From: Armigeres subalbatus
Lineage: Eukaryota > Arthropoda > Insecta > Diptera > Culicidae
Direction: 5' to 3'
DNA: 64,000 bases
Assembly (NCBI RefSeq): GCF_024139115.2
Contig: NC_085140.1
Location: forward strand, 20,703,003 to 20,767,002
Positions 1 to 10,935 of the stretch are shown piece after piece (the first letter of the stretch is position 1; every line of letters starts with the position of its first letter). Under the pieces are notes generated by a model. It saw nothing but the letters and a program-made list of their open reading frames with translations. It did no database searches and was not told where the DNA came from. The position numbers and the translations under genes are program-made.

Positions 1-1060
1 AGCCAACCTTTACGAGGGGATGAGTTTTTGGTGCACGATGTGATGGAGTTGTTCGTCTACCACAGATAAAACTGCAATCTTTCGACGGAAATATTGATGA
101 ATGGCTGAGCTTCAGGGACATGTACACTTCCTTGATTCACCACAAAACTGATCTTCCCCAGTTGAGAAATTGCATCTCAAGGGCTGTTTGAGCGGTGAGG
201 CGAAAGCTCTGCCTGATCCACTAAAGATCACAGGAGCCAATTACCAAATTGCATGGGACATTTTGCTCAAACGTTACAATAATAGTAAGCTTTTGAGGAA
301 ACGACAAGTGCAGGTCTTACTGAAACTCCCTTCTCTTGTGAAGATGTCCGTCGGTAGGCTACAAAGATTGGTGTAAGGATTCGACAGGGCTGTTCAGAAT
401 CTAGATCAAGTAGTTGCAGCTGTCGAATACAAGGATTTACTGTTGGTGGAACTGTTGATTCCTCATTTAAATTCCACAACCCGACGTGGTTGGGAGGAAT
501 GTTTGTCCGCTAAGAATAAGGACACAGTGAAGGATCTGCTTTGTATTTCTCCATCGTCGAATTCAGATGCTGGAATCATTGCCGCCGAAACCAGATCTGA
601 GACGTGACACAGTATCACAGGAAAAACGAAAATCGATCTATCAAAGAGCGAGTCACAATGCGGTGCAATACAACAGTGCAAAATGCCCAGCCTGTTCGGA
701 AATTCACGGATTGCACATCTGTTCTGTTTTTCTAAAAATGCTGATTTCCAACAGATAATGTTTTCTGCGCAGCCATTCTCCCTATCGCAACTGTCTGAAG
801 GAAAGTCACATTGCTAGAGAATGTTCTTCAAGGTACAGTTGTAGAAAATGAAAGTCAGGGCATCATACGGGTGTTTGCTTCAAAGCAGAAGGACGAAGCT
901 CGAACCAACGCTCATCTGACACCGGAACATCGAATGAAGGCGCTAAGCAGAATTCACCCGTTCCAGCTCAACAGTCGTCAACCTCGAGGGCAACTGAATC
1001 TGTTTCCTCTAATATGGCCAAGGTTAAGTCTTCCCAGATTCTCCTGGCAACTGCCGTTGT
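1..1060 (+). pseudogene. Bel-Pao element remnant A: Gag and zinc-knuckle region
   Basis: Decayed 5' part of an LTR retrotransposon, truncated by the window edge. Translation in shifting frames gives a DUF1759-like Gag stretch over about 1-480, including 'LQSFDGNIDEWLSF' and 'LLKRYNNSKLLRKRQ'. Around 640-760 there is a CPAC-type cysteine pair, and near 830-900 a second knuckle-like region. DUF1759 followed by zinc knuckles is the usual Bel-Pao order upstream of the aspartic protease. Several stops and frameshifts interrupt it (for example the stop ending the frame at 374-376), so no product is expected. It continues into the Pol remnants downstream. The family assignment is firm; the exact lineage is not. 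Confidence 0.75.
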
Positions 1061-1280
1061 TATAGTTGAAGACAATGCGAAAGCTATCGACAAAGATGTC
1101 TACATGGATGATGTAATTTCCGGAGCGGATGACGTAGATACTGCAATAAAGCTACGAAACCAGTTTGATTCTATGCTGCTAAGTGGAGGATTTCGATTGA
1201 GAAAATGGGCATCGAACCGAGAAGAAGTTTTGAAGGGTATTCCATACCAAGACTTGGCGCTACCGGTTATGGATTGAATA
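1061..1280 (+). pseudogene. Bel-Pao remnant A: end of reverse transcriptase after an internal deletion
   Basis: The reading passes from the protease region ('LLATAVVIVED', about 1041-1073) almost directly into the RT active-site neighbourhood. The codons at 1101-1112 read YMDD, where Bel-Pao elements normally have YVDD, followed by 'GGFRLRKWASN' typical of the region after the catalytic box. The rest of the protease and most of the RT fingers and palm are absent, which implies an internal deletion of roughly a kilobase or more. The fragment ends in stops near 1275. It is not functional. Confidence 0.7.
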
Positions 1281-1329
1281 AATTGGGACCAGGATGCAGA
1301 GATCAAAACCTTAGTGCTTTAGATTCCAG

Positions 1330-1969
1330 TTTGATATTCCTCGATTGAATGGCGATCAACATTATACGAAACGAAACGTGTTGAGTATTATCGCCAAACT
1401 GTTCGATCCTTTGAGGTTGTTAGGCGCGACTATCACGACTGCGAAGGTCTTCATGCAGCGCCTTTGGACTCTAGAGAATGATAAGGATCAGAAGATAGGC
1501 TGGGACGACCGACTTCCGCAAAGGATGGCTGAGGAGTGGTGCAATTTTCACGAAACACTTCCGTTACTAAATGCGGTTCACGTACCTCGATGCGTAATCA
1601 CACCTGGAGCAAGACTAGTAGAATTTCATTGCTTCTCTGATGCATCAATGGTAGCTTACGGAGCTACGGTTTTTGTGAGGAGCGAAGGGCAAGATGGCAA
1701 GGTTACCGTCCACCTACTGACATCGAAATAGAAGGTTGCTCCACTGACAGTTCAATCACTACCTCGCTTGGAATTGTGTGGAGCGCTTCTTTCACAACTT
1801 TTTGAAAGAGTTTCAAATGCTACAAACACTTTTGGACCGATTGGACCAAACGTCCACTTTTGGACCGATTCAACGTGCGTGCTGCAGTGGATTAAGTCTC
1901 CTCCTGGCACCTGGACTACCCTCGTGGCGAATAGGGTCGCAAAAATTCAGGCCTTGACTGAAGGCTATA
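1330..1969 (+). pseudogene. Bel-Pao remnant A: connection and RNase H region
   Basis: Two open stretches (1345-1731 and 1768-1995), separated by an in-frame stop, encode the peptidase A17/RNase H-like part of a Bel-Pao polyprotein. Visible motifs are 'LFDPLRLLG', 'CFSDASMVAYGA' (first RNase H acidic motif), 'LPRLELCGALL' and 'FWTDSTCVLQWIKS' (later acidic motif). All are characteristic of the family. The frame is cut at 1970 by a small inverted-repeat element and resumes after 2122. It is part of the same dead element as its neighbours. Confidence 0.8.
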
Positions 1970-1971
1970 TA

Positions 1972-2120
1972 TACTGCCGTAATCTGAAAAAGTGACGTAA
2001 CAGCCATTTTACAACATGCATGATTTCCATTTTTCTGTTAAAAAGCTCGATGAGTAGTACTCTAACTACGTACGTTAACACTAAATGGCGTATACGTGAC
2101 TTTTTCTGATTACGGCAGTA
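1972..2120. mobile_element. 149-bp MITE flanked by TA, inside the Bel-Pao remnant
   Basis: Terminal inverted repeats of about 27 bp: the left end begins TACTGCCGTAATCTG and the right end is its near-exact reverse complement (about 2094-2120). Both sides are flanked by TA (1970-1971 and 2121-2122), as expected of a Tc1/mariner-like target site. It contains no coding sequence. It interrupts the RNase H reading, and the host element resumes immediately after it, so it inserted later than the Bel-Pao element. Confidence 0.8.
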
Positions 2121-2918
2121 TACTGGTCTCATGTTTCTGGGAAAACAAATCCTGCAGACCTAATATCTCGAGGAATTCGTCCCAGCGAAATCCTCAATAA
2201 TGAGCTCTGGTGGTACGGACCAAATTGACTGAAAACACCTAGACAATAATGGAAATCAATTCCAGTACCGGCTCAAACCCCACAAGAGATGCGAAAAACA
2301 GCAGTACCTTGCACGACACAGGCACCATCGCTCATTTCAGATTACGTAAGCAAGTTTTCGGATTATAATAGACTCATTCGAAGTACAGCTCACTGGCTAC
2401 GCCTGATGGCAAAACTCCATTGTAATGAAGCATGCAAAAGAGGTTTTCTCACAACTATAGAGTTGCCCTGGTAGCACAGTCCGGATCAAATTAGTTGCAG
2501 CAACGCCAATGTGACTGAATTTGGTTACATGTGAGTCACAGTAACTAATACGTGACAAGTGTGCTACTCGGGTGAAGCAGGCGGAAGAATTGCTGGTAAG
2601 GATGGTTCAGCAGGAACACTTCTTAAAGAAGATTACGGCGTTGAAGCAAGGTTGTTCAGTTTATCGAAAATCATCGTCACGTTAGTTTCACCCCCGAATC
2701 ACCGATGATGGAATTCTGCGTATTGGAGGAAGGCTGAGCCATTCAAACTGTTCCGAGGCAGCGAAGCACCCAATGTTACTTCCGGCAAAACATCTTCTCA
2801 CCGAGCTTGTGTTGCGCTTCTTTCATTTTCATTTTCAGAATGCTCCATGCTGAACCTCAGCTTCTTCTCGCTAAAGTACGGCAACGATTTTGGCCACTTG
2901 GCGGTAGAAATTTCGCTA
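2121..2918 (+). pseudogene. Bel-Pao remnant A: end of RNase H and integrase zinc-binding region
   Basis: The polyprotein resumes after the MITE with the sequence following RNase H ('GKTNPADLISRGI', about 2142-2180). It then continues through a degraded linker to about 2690-2830, with 'GILRIGGRLSHS' and a degenerate H2C2 region ('KHPMLLPAKH'). Stops and frameshifts are frequent. It ends at 2918, where a second TA-flanked inverted-repeat element is inserted. Confidence 0.65.
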
Positions 2919-3141
2919 CACAGTATAAAAATGTTACAGCATATATGATGTAACAAAAAGGCTCCGTTCGATTCGACTCAATTTTCCATCACTTTTTAAA
3001 ATTACAGGTCGTCGTTACTATGGAGCTTGTATTCAATATTGCATACAAGAAAAAGTTGGATGTAAAATTAGAGGCTATTGAACACAAAAACAAGCGTTTA
3101 AATATTTCCATGGCGTGTAATTTTCAGAATTTTTAACTGTG
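2919..3141. mobile_element. 223-bp MITE with CACAGT termini, flanked by TA
   Basis: It starts CACAGTATAAAAAT and ends with the reverse complement of CACAGTTAAAAATT. TA flanks both sides (2917-2918 and 3142-3143). It has no coding sequence. The terminal motif resembles the ends of the much larger candidate element at 46350-53217, so it may be a small non-autonomous relative. It interrupts the integrase zinc-binding region of the dead Bel-Pao element. Confidence 0.65.
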
Positions 3142-3143
3142 TA

Positions 3144-4260
3144 GGAAGAACAACAAATGGGTGAGCTGCCATCCGCCCGAGTAACAATCTCTAGGCCCTT
3201 CTCCAAAACAGGCATCGATTATTTCGGTCCAGTATACATCAAGGCTGGCAGACGTCGGCCTCCTACAAAATCCTATGTAGCAGTTTTTGTATGTATGGCC
3301 ACAAAGGCAGTTCACCTGGAGCATGTCTCAGATTTGTCGACCGAATGCTTTCTTCAAGCAGTTTCTTCGCCTGGCGTGGTAGATGCACTGATATTTACTC
3401 CGATAATGGAACAAACTTTGTAGGAACTAAAAATAAGATCATTGAATTATTCCAACTATTAAAAAATCAGGATCACCGAGAAGCAATTACTAAGGAATGT
3501 TGTCGGGAAGGTGTTCAATGGCACTTCTTCCCTCCTGGTGCTCCTCACTTCCGCGAGCTGTGGGAAGCAGCTGTGCGGTCTACGAAATTCCATCTTATCC
3601 TTGTTCTTGGAGAGCAGCCCGCATTCTCAGAAGATTTCCAAACACTACTTGCTCAAGTTGAGGGTTGCCTGAATTCGCGGCCGTTAACACCAATCAGCGA
3701 TGACCCGACAGATCTCGAACCCTTGACCCCAGCTCATTTCCTCACAGGTGGATCGCTTCAAACATTGCCTGATCCAGAGCTCAGTGCAATACCGTTGAAT
3801 AGGATAAATCGCTGGCAGTTGGTACAACGGCAACTTCAAGATTTTTGGAAATGGTGGAACACAGAGTATTTATCGCAGCTACAAATTTTCAACAAAAATT
3901 GAAAAAACGCGGAAAATATTTCGGAAGGAAGACTCTGTGTTATTGTTGACACTCTGCAAACCGCCAATGAAATGGAGAATGTGGCGAATAATCCAACTTC
4001 ATCCTGGAGCTGATGATGTTACTAGGGTAGTGACACTCAAAACTGCCAACGGAACTATGAAACGGGCAGTTAATAAAATATGATGTTTGCCACCTCAAGA
4101 CTGAGAAAAAATGGAGCGCTGCAGTAGGAATTGTTACTGAAGGTATCCAGTGCGTCGAAGGAGTTTTCTTGTATATTTTCAGAAGTTCCCGAGTGACTTC
4201 AGGGAGGGTGAGGATGTTGATGAACAAGGTTTAACCCCTAATACGGATGCAGCCACAAAA
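3144..4260 (+). pseudogene. Bel-Pao remnant A: integrase core and DUF5641 region
   Basis: Two overlapping frames (3157-3423 and 3291-3902) hold the integrase core. The catalytic signatures are '[11 protein letters not shown]', '[11 protein letters not shown]' and 'ELWEAAVRS' (the D, D and E positions). These are followed by 'NSRPLTPIS' and the DUF5641-type 'LTPAHFLTGG' and 'LQDFWKWWNTEYL'. A frameshift between the first and second aspartates, and stops after 3902, show inactivation. Weak continuation to about 4250 is seen in other frames. No matching LTR was recognised downstream. Confidence 0.8.
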
Positions 4261-4330
4261 TACGCTCTGTCGGACTAGGTGATTTACTACCTGGCCGCTC
4301 AATTGGTCACTAATCACTGGAAGGATCTCG

Positions 4331-4620
4331 AAGGGGCCCTCCTTAGCCGTGCGGTAAGACGCGCGGCTACAAAGCAAGACCAAGCTGAGGGTGGCTGGGT
4401 TCGATTGCCGGTTCAGGCAATTTTCGGTTTGGAAATTGTCACGACTTCCCTGGGCATATCGTATATCGTCGTGTTAGCCTCATGATAATATGAATGCAAA
4501 AATGGTAACCTGGCTTAGCAACCTCGCAGTTAATAACTGTGGAAGTGCTTAATGAACACTAAGCTGCGAGGCGGCTCTGTCCCAGTGTGGGGATGTAATG
4601 CCAAAAAAGAAGAAGAAGAA
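4331..4620 (+). mobile_element. tRNA-derived SINE with 7-bp target duplication
   Basis: A Pol III-like A box (TAGCCGTGCGG, 4344-4354) and B box (GGTTCGATTGCC, 4398-4409) lie 43 bp apart near the 5' end. The body ends in an (AAG)n tail at about 4602-4620. Perfect 7-bp direct repeats GATCTCG flank it (4324-4330 and 4621-4627), so the boundaries are well supported. The body resembles a SINE type I associate with Aedes, but I cannot name the family securely. It contains no protein-coding sequence. Confidence 0.8.
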
Positions 4621-4627
4621 GATCTCG

Positions 4628-6413
4628 CTGAATCTGATGACCACACGACGAAGAGATTTAGGAGAAAATCAACACCGGCTAGTTGTCCACTGCTACTACT
4701 CGTGATCGGTTGATGAAGGGCGAACCTCTAATCAAATTATTGTTGAATGTTTACTTTTAATCAAGTTTAATAAAATGTAGAAGTAGTTTATTCGATGTTT
4801 CAAAATAAAGTGTAGTTATCCGTTATGTCGCGTATTTGGCAATAACATGTGTAGAAAACGGGAGTATTTGAAACAATCCTACCCACGAAACATTTGCATG
4901 CTGGCTGCATAGTAAATGCGAGATTGCACAGCGAGAAGGAAGGTCATGCGAAGGACAACATAAACGACAGGAGAGCAAACGATCGTTCTGAAGATATCCC
5001 AACACATTCAAATTACTTTTGTTTCCGTCCTTCTGAGTTGACGACCACCGGCTTATCATTTAAGTTGTACATATGGTGGAAAATTACGGGAGAATCATTT
5101 GATTTTTCGAAATTGAAATTTCCGGTGAAAATTATTTTAATAAAAAGCAAGGAAATCTTTTGAATTTCTCATAGACTTTCTGATGTACATCTATACATGT
5201 ACAGCGATAATTCGGAATAGGATTTTCTAGTATAGAAAAAAAAAAGAAACTGGAGAAACTGGTTTAGTTTCCAGTGAAAACTCGAAAAAAAATAGTCACC
5301 GTGGATATTGAAATTCCGTACACACTAAAATTTCGGACTCTTCAATTTATTTGGGAAATTTCCATCTAAATGTTTCATGAAGCTAGATTGAAAAAAAGCA
5401 GCAAAATATTGGAAATGTAGTCAAGTTTCAATCGTTGTGTCCAAAATATGAATCCAAAGCATACCAGCTATTGTCCGAGGATTGTATCAAAGAGAAGTAA
5501 GACATTTTGAAAAAATGAAAACATTCTACGAAAAAACTCGCATATATTTAACATGGAGCTCAAAAAAGAATTAAGGTGATTATACAATCAAGCCATGTGG
5601 TGAATTTTAAATTCACCATACGATTTCCTACTCCTATTATTAAAAGTTCAAATCTAGCGTAATAGTTTTCGTACAAAGCTGAAATTAAAGTCGATTGCTT
5701 AGCATAAGTAAGCAAACGATCTACGGATGTTTCATCCCCATGGGCGTTGTGGTTCTCTCAATTCGTGCTCTTGAAAAATCACTAGAAGAAGCACGTGGTT
5801 TCCAAGATTGCCGATTTGTGGCTTTGTTGTATAACCACCTTAAAATGACTAATAATGTGTGTTAGCAGAGTGATTATGCATCAGCAAGTGTTTATGCGTG
5901 CAAGGTGTGAATTTGTGCACGCAGACGTAATGGGTAGTAATGCGTTCCCAATTACTATTTGGCCTCAGGTGAATACTACATATATGGACGGATTGATTTA
6001 TCGAAGAGTGTTATTTTAACGACGATCTGTTTCAGAGACTCACTCCCAGGGAGGTGAAACTATGCGCTGGCTCAGGACTACTCTACCACAATTCATCTGT
6101 ATTTCCAAGGTGAGCTCGATCGAGTTACATCGGATTTTCTTTTTAGTTTTGACAACAAACACGTCCGAATTTAAACGAATTGTCATACGCAGTAGGTTGA
6201 GAGCTCAATCCCAGGCTCCTTCCATTATTTCAATTTGTATCGTTCATGTTCCAGCAATTACAAGCACTGGAAGTGAACTTCCATAACTTATCCCATACCA
6301 CTTGACCATTCTAACAATAACTGCTAGAATTGAAAAGGAACGTTTCGTTTCTAATTATGAAAAAATCTATCGCTTGCTATCCTATCACATTGTCAAATCG
6401 TTAACCAAGACGA
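4628..6413. other. AT-rich DNA, no gene recognised
   Basis: Only short, unconvincing open frames occur here (longest about 90 codons, 4894-5163, no recognisable motif). No structured repeat was noticed. It may include the decayed 3' end of the Bel-Pao remnant. Confidence 0.5.
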
Positions 6414-8342
6414 CCCAAGTAACCAATAAGCACTATATTCCGCCAAACCGGCCATATAGTGCTACTTTACCCAAGTAACAATCCTGTGACCGTTGGGTTG
6501 TATATGAATTTTAATAAGGTTTTATTGTGGCAATAATTAAAGCCTATTGTTTTATGGTGGTCATTAACAATGCTATCGAACAAAGGTTTTATATCACTCT
6601 TGAGATGTCCATAAAACTCTTATAAACCATGTTTTAAAACTAAACTTTTTATTAACTTTGAAGATTTAAAAATAGTTTTATTATTGCTTTCAAATGCGTC
6701 ATAAAACCAGTTTGGGTCACTGCTTTAGAACTACTCAACGTGACTGGATCTATTCGCCATGTTGAATTTGAAAAGCAGTGTTTCTGTATAACTTATACGT
6801 GAATCATGCAATAAGACGCATAATGAGGTTAGCATATTCATATCGACATAATGTGAGTGCCATGTGTTTCTGATAAATTTAAGATGCTTCTCATTTCCCA
6901 AATTTAAAAACATAGCTTAAAAGGGACAGGTGAAAAATCCCCTGGTCATAAGAATCTCCGGTGTTATCCAATAACACCAATAAAAGTTTGTCAAAAACAA
7001 TTCGATTTCTGTCAATAGTAATTAAGTTCTATGAAAAGGGTTATTCGAAAATTATTGAACTGTAACTCTTATGTTAGTTTTGATTTTGATGTGGGAAATG
7101 AGACACATAAGTTTGGAATGCTGTTAAATATATGCACTTAATTGGATTTCGGCTTTTCATGAAAAGCCGATGCGATGAAGAATCATTTTATTTTACAATG
7201 ATTTCGAGTTTCCGGTTTCTAAAAAAGTGAAGGAGGAAATAACGTTTACATTTTTTCTCATGCACATGTACTCCTGGTTAAAGAATTTGGCCCTGTATAT
7301 ACATATTTAATTCCTACGAATTACACCAAAAATACGAATGTGTAATATTCCATATATTCGCAGGTTGAAAAAGTGCTTCCCGCCTCAGCCACTAGGCTGC
7401 GTGTTATCGAACCGAAGGCCATCTGTTGTAGGGAAATGTAATCATGACAATGTTTTATAGCAAGTTTAAAAAGGTCATGAAGTAACCAAGGAGAATTATT
7501 AAGATTATCACAAAAGCCATTGAGCTATTTATCGCCAGATTTTTTGTTTTCATAAAAAGGAATGTCGCCATGTTGAAACAATGATCAACGTCATAGCCGT
7601 GATTAAAAAAAAATACATCAATTACGATCAAATAGACTATTCATTAGTGGAATAGAATTATTTCTGAGGTTTTTTGATAGAAACACGGTTACTTTATTAC
7701 AAACTATTTGAAATTGAAATATTTTGAGTAGTTTGGAAAATTATTCAATTTCCTATTTTCATGTGATTATTTGATAATCTCGAGGCGCGCTGATTTGAAG
7801 CTTCTACAAACTCAATATTCACGATAAATTTGGTTGCGCATGTCATTCTGTTGTATGAACTACTTAAATAATGCTTCATTTTCAACATCAACCATAAGTA
7901 GAATCAGAAGCATTATTTTTCACACATCACCTTTACATAGGGGACATTGTTATCTAGTGAAAATGAAAACAAAGGCAATGGAATGACAATAAATATAATC
8001 CATAATATGAAATTTAAACAGTTTTATTGTTACTCTTATGATGGTCACGACAACCTCTTATAGAGTACCAACAAATTCAATACAATGTTTTATTGTTGTT
8101 TTATTACTACTCTTAATACGGTTTTAAAAACTTCTTCTAGATTGGTCCATTAGGCCGGAAGATGATGTTATGAAGAGGTTTTGGTGCAGTTATTAGTTTT
8201 ATTAGCAACTGGTCATGAAAACCTCTTATAGAGCATGATAAATCTTAAAATGTTACTTGGGTAATGCTTATAAGTTTTAAATAGCCGTAATAGTGGCCCT
8301 ATATGGCGGTTTGGCGTAATATAGTGCTAATGGTTACTTGGG
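6414..8342. mobile_element. 1.93-kb non-coding element with long diverged inverted ends
   Basis: The left end starts CCCAAGTAACCAATAAGCAC. The right end is the reverse complement of a very similar sequence (CCCAAGTAACCATTAGCACT). Both ends then share the words 'GCCAAACCG' and 'CATATAG'. Subterminal copies of the motif CCCAAGTAAC and many variants of 'CTCTTATAGAG' and 'GGTTTTAT' recur internally. No coding capacity is seen. A dinucleotide GA flanks both ends (6412-6413 and 8343-8344), too short to be a secure target duplication. The superfamily is unknown. Confidence 0.6.
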
Positions 8343-8924
8343 GAACCTCTGCTCGTCGAACCTAAAACTCTAATAAATTTCGCATAAACTCGTGGCAAGT
8401 GCAGGGATATATTAGGCTTTCATCGTCATTTCCTCCCCCTTCCCTACATTGACTTGCATTCTGACGTGGCAGGCGCCAGTGTGACCTAACAAATGAGTAA
8501 TTGAAATAACATTGAATGAAATAACATTGAAGATGAGCGCTATTCCTAAGCAATCATTTGTGGGTTCTCTGTGCAACAACAGTTTATCTGGTTATAATGG
8601 AATATCAACTACGGGCAGTCAATTCAACGACAACTCAACTATACTCATCAAAAGAGAAATAATTTCATAAATAATTTATCGAAATTTACTCGGAAGACTC
8701 TTCCAAGTTTGTAAACGAAACTATCTGAAATTTTCACAGATAATTCTTCCAAATATCATCATTTTTTTTTAAATTATCAAGAGATTTTTTACGTTGGATA
8801 ACATCTTACCCGAGCTAGTGGGTGTCTAATTAGAAGCTAAAGTTGGGGACCATCACGAAATTATGTAAGATATTGAACGTTAATAGAACCTTCAATCTTT
8901 GGTTGTTTTTTTTTTTAAGATTTA
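8343..8924. other. AT-rich DNA, no gene recognised
   Basis: There are no convincing open frames or repeat structures. It leads into the TATA-containing block that starts near 8925. Confidence 0.45.
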
Positions 8925-9125
8925 TATATCGACTCCACAACTCTCCAGCAATTTGTCAATTTTATTGAAACTTTTGATTATTTACGATAAACTATTGGAA
9001 ATTCAATTCTTGTCCTACCCAATAAAAATATCAGAACCAACTAATCCCGTTCATGCATTCCCAACAGAATGATGTAAGTTACGGGCTTTATGACCTACCG
9101 TTTTATTTTCTCCGGGTATAAAAAG
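8925..9125 (+). promoter_or_regulatory. TATA-containing block A, homologous to block B at 15097-15309
   Basis: It ends in TATAAAAAG (9117-9125). It aligns over about 200 bp with 15097-15309: shared words include CTCCAGCAAT, TTGATTAT, AAACTATTG, CGTTCATGCAT and a TATAAAAA at the same relative end. About 30 bp downstream is GC-rich sequence, then an ATG (9162-9164) directly before GGTGAGTGG, which resembles a splice donor. Homology between the two blocks is seen directly. Promoter function is inferred from the TATA box and donor-like site only. Confidence 0.4.
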
Positions 9126-9221
9126 GCGCACGATTCGCGCTCGCGCGTAATTTCTGTACGATGATCCACGGTGAGTGGTGTGGGTATTGAAAATAGATCG
9201 ATTCTCAGCATCACAGTTTTG

Positions 9222-9350
9222 TGGAAGTGAAAGTTTACCTGAGGCGAATTTTGTTTAAATTCAAATTATAATCGCTTGATGACAGCAGAATGTTGCCGTC
9301 GGTATCAAAATCACGAGCGCGTGTCACAATGAGAAGCTGCAAAAACGTAT
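9222..9350 (+). repeat. Diverged repeat family R, copy 1 (+)
   Basis: A segment containing GTTGCCGTCGGTATC and ATCACGAGCGCGTG. It recurs as an inverted copy at about 10030-10112 and as a direct copy at about 10795-10935. Copies 2 and 3 also share sequence well beyond this segment. Function is unknown. Confidence 0.5.
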
Positions 9351-9462
9351 TCTCATGGATGGAAATAAAACCGGAAACATGTAGCAGACTACCTACTGAA
9401 ATTATAATTTTGAAAATTTCACTTGACTGCTATCCATGCGAATAATTTTCGTCTACGTCTTT

Positions 9463-10018
9463 GGGTCTGTTCTCAAATTACGTAACGCTTCTGGGGGAGG
9501 GGGGAGGTCCAACTTGCGTTATACTTTGTTACACTAAAAGGTGGGGGAGGGGTGGGTACTACCAAATGTTACGCATAACGCAAATAAAAATTTATTTGAA
9601 TGTATTTTTTTAATCACTGATTGAAGTAATTACTGTTTACCGTTATCGTATATTAGTCATTCTAGAAATCAAGCATGCTGATATGCGTAAAAATACCAAG
9701 CGAATATTGTATTTCTCGACACCACAGTTCCGCAAAACTATTTAAATGGTTACGTTCGCAAATTCTATTTTCGTTTCTACTAGCTGCATTCTTGATATAC
9801 TAGATTTTTGATCATATGCCGTCCCTATTCTAACAGTGTTAAAAAAATACCAAAACCCAAATGCTTCAGAAAAGGAAAAAAAAATGCCTTTAAAATTTTT
9901 ACAGTTAAGCGTTACATGGGGGAGGGAGGGGGTACCAAAAATGTTACTTTTTGTTACGAGGGGGAGGGAGGGGGTCAAAAACTCGGATTTTTGCGTTACG
10001 TAATTTGTGAACAGACCC
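9463..10018. mobile_element. MITE with ATTACGTAACGC termini and G-rich subterminal runs
   Basis: The ends are GGGTCTGTTCTCAAATTACG at the left and the reverse complement of GGGTCTGTTCACAAATTACG at the right. The flanking sequence on both sides is TTT. G-rich runs of the GGGGGAGGGAGGGGG type occur near both ends. It is non-coding. Shorter relatives with the same AATTACGTAACGC core are at 27430-27530 and 45106-45248. Confidence 0.75.
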
Positions 10019-10029
10019 TTTCTCTGACG

Positions 10030-10310
10030 CGCCCTTGTGATTTCGTTACCGACGGAAACTATTTGCCATCAGCAAGCGATTAATTTGTACTTTGATCAAA
10101 ATTCGACTCACCTCAAGTTGTGGCTTAAGAGCTGCTTTCACTGATAGAAACTAATTGTTTGTACTTTAGACAAGAATATTTAATCTGAGCGCTGCTGATG
10201 CTAACGACGACGACGACCTCACGACCCACACTATCGATGGGAATAAAATTTGCAGCATGAAATCCGCCGAAATCCTGCTCTTCGCAATATCTCGAACGAA
10301 ATGGCTCGCG
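10030..10310 (-). repeat. Diverged repeat family R, copy 2 (-)
   Basis: Read on the minus strand it matches copy 1 (TTTCCGTCGGTAACGAAATC near 10050) and, further on, copy 3 (GTGTGGGTCGTG, ATTTTATTCCCATCG). An open frame of 88 codons crosses it on the minus strand but has no recognisable domain. It probably belongs to an old dispersed repeat or a decayed gene duplicate. Confidence 0.45.
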
Positions 10311-10589
10311 CGTCCTGAGAAGCTGCTTTCTTGTAATCAATAAAGTTAACCCTGTAGTCACGCCCCTTTGGTGAGTGTTATGGTTACACAATATTAGAGC
10401 TCATACTGATCAACAAAGAGGCGGCACTAATGGGCCTCCTTTATTGATTATAAGAAAACAGCCGCGCGCGCGTGGCATTTCATTTCGTGGAGAGCGGATA
10501 GCGGTACATGTCCCGTCGTAAGCTGATAGTGATTTAAAATGTAACAATGCACAGAAAACTAACCGGTTCTCGGTTCGCGGAGAGCAGAT
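10311..10589. other. Diverged inverted repeat between copies 2 and 3
   Basis: Sequence around 10297-10380 (TTGTAATCAATAAAG) reappears inverted at about 10415-10490 (CTTTATTGATTATAAG), with GC-rich CGCGCG-containing flanks. A short direct repeat of the type GGAGAGCGGATAGCGGT occurs at about 10489 and 10578. No gene is recognised. Confidence 0.4.
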
Positions 10590-10935
10590 AGCGGTCCCAG
10601 CATTGGCGGAGTTGCTGAAGCATATTTTATTCCAGCCCATGGCGTGGGTCGTGTAGTTGTCATTGACATTTGTTAGTGATTCGAAAGATGCATTATTAGA
10701 AATTAATCGTTTCTTCTCAGAGTCACCATTCTATACAAAGGAATATTGGGCTAGACGAATTTATGATTAATCAATATTGAGCGTCTACAAAGTGAATATA
10801 GTGGAAGTAAATGGAATAGTGAAGTCTTTTAACTTGGAGACGAATTTGTTCAAAGTACGACGTCATGTCAGAAAGTTGCCGTCCGTAGCAGAATCACGAA
10901 CGCGCATTGTGAGGAGGTGCCACAAATATTTATTC
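10590..10935 (+). repeat. Diverged repeat family R, copy 3 (+)
   Basis: It shares GCGTGGGTCGTG and ATTTTATTCCAGCCCAT with copy 2, and GAAAGTTGCCGTCCGTAGC and ATCACGAACGCGCAT with copies 1 and 2. A 75-codon open frame (10777-11004) overlaps it, with no recognisable motif. Divergence between copies is high, so duplication is old. Confidence 0.45.
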
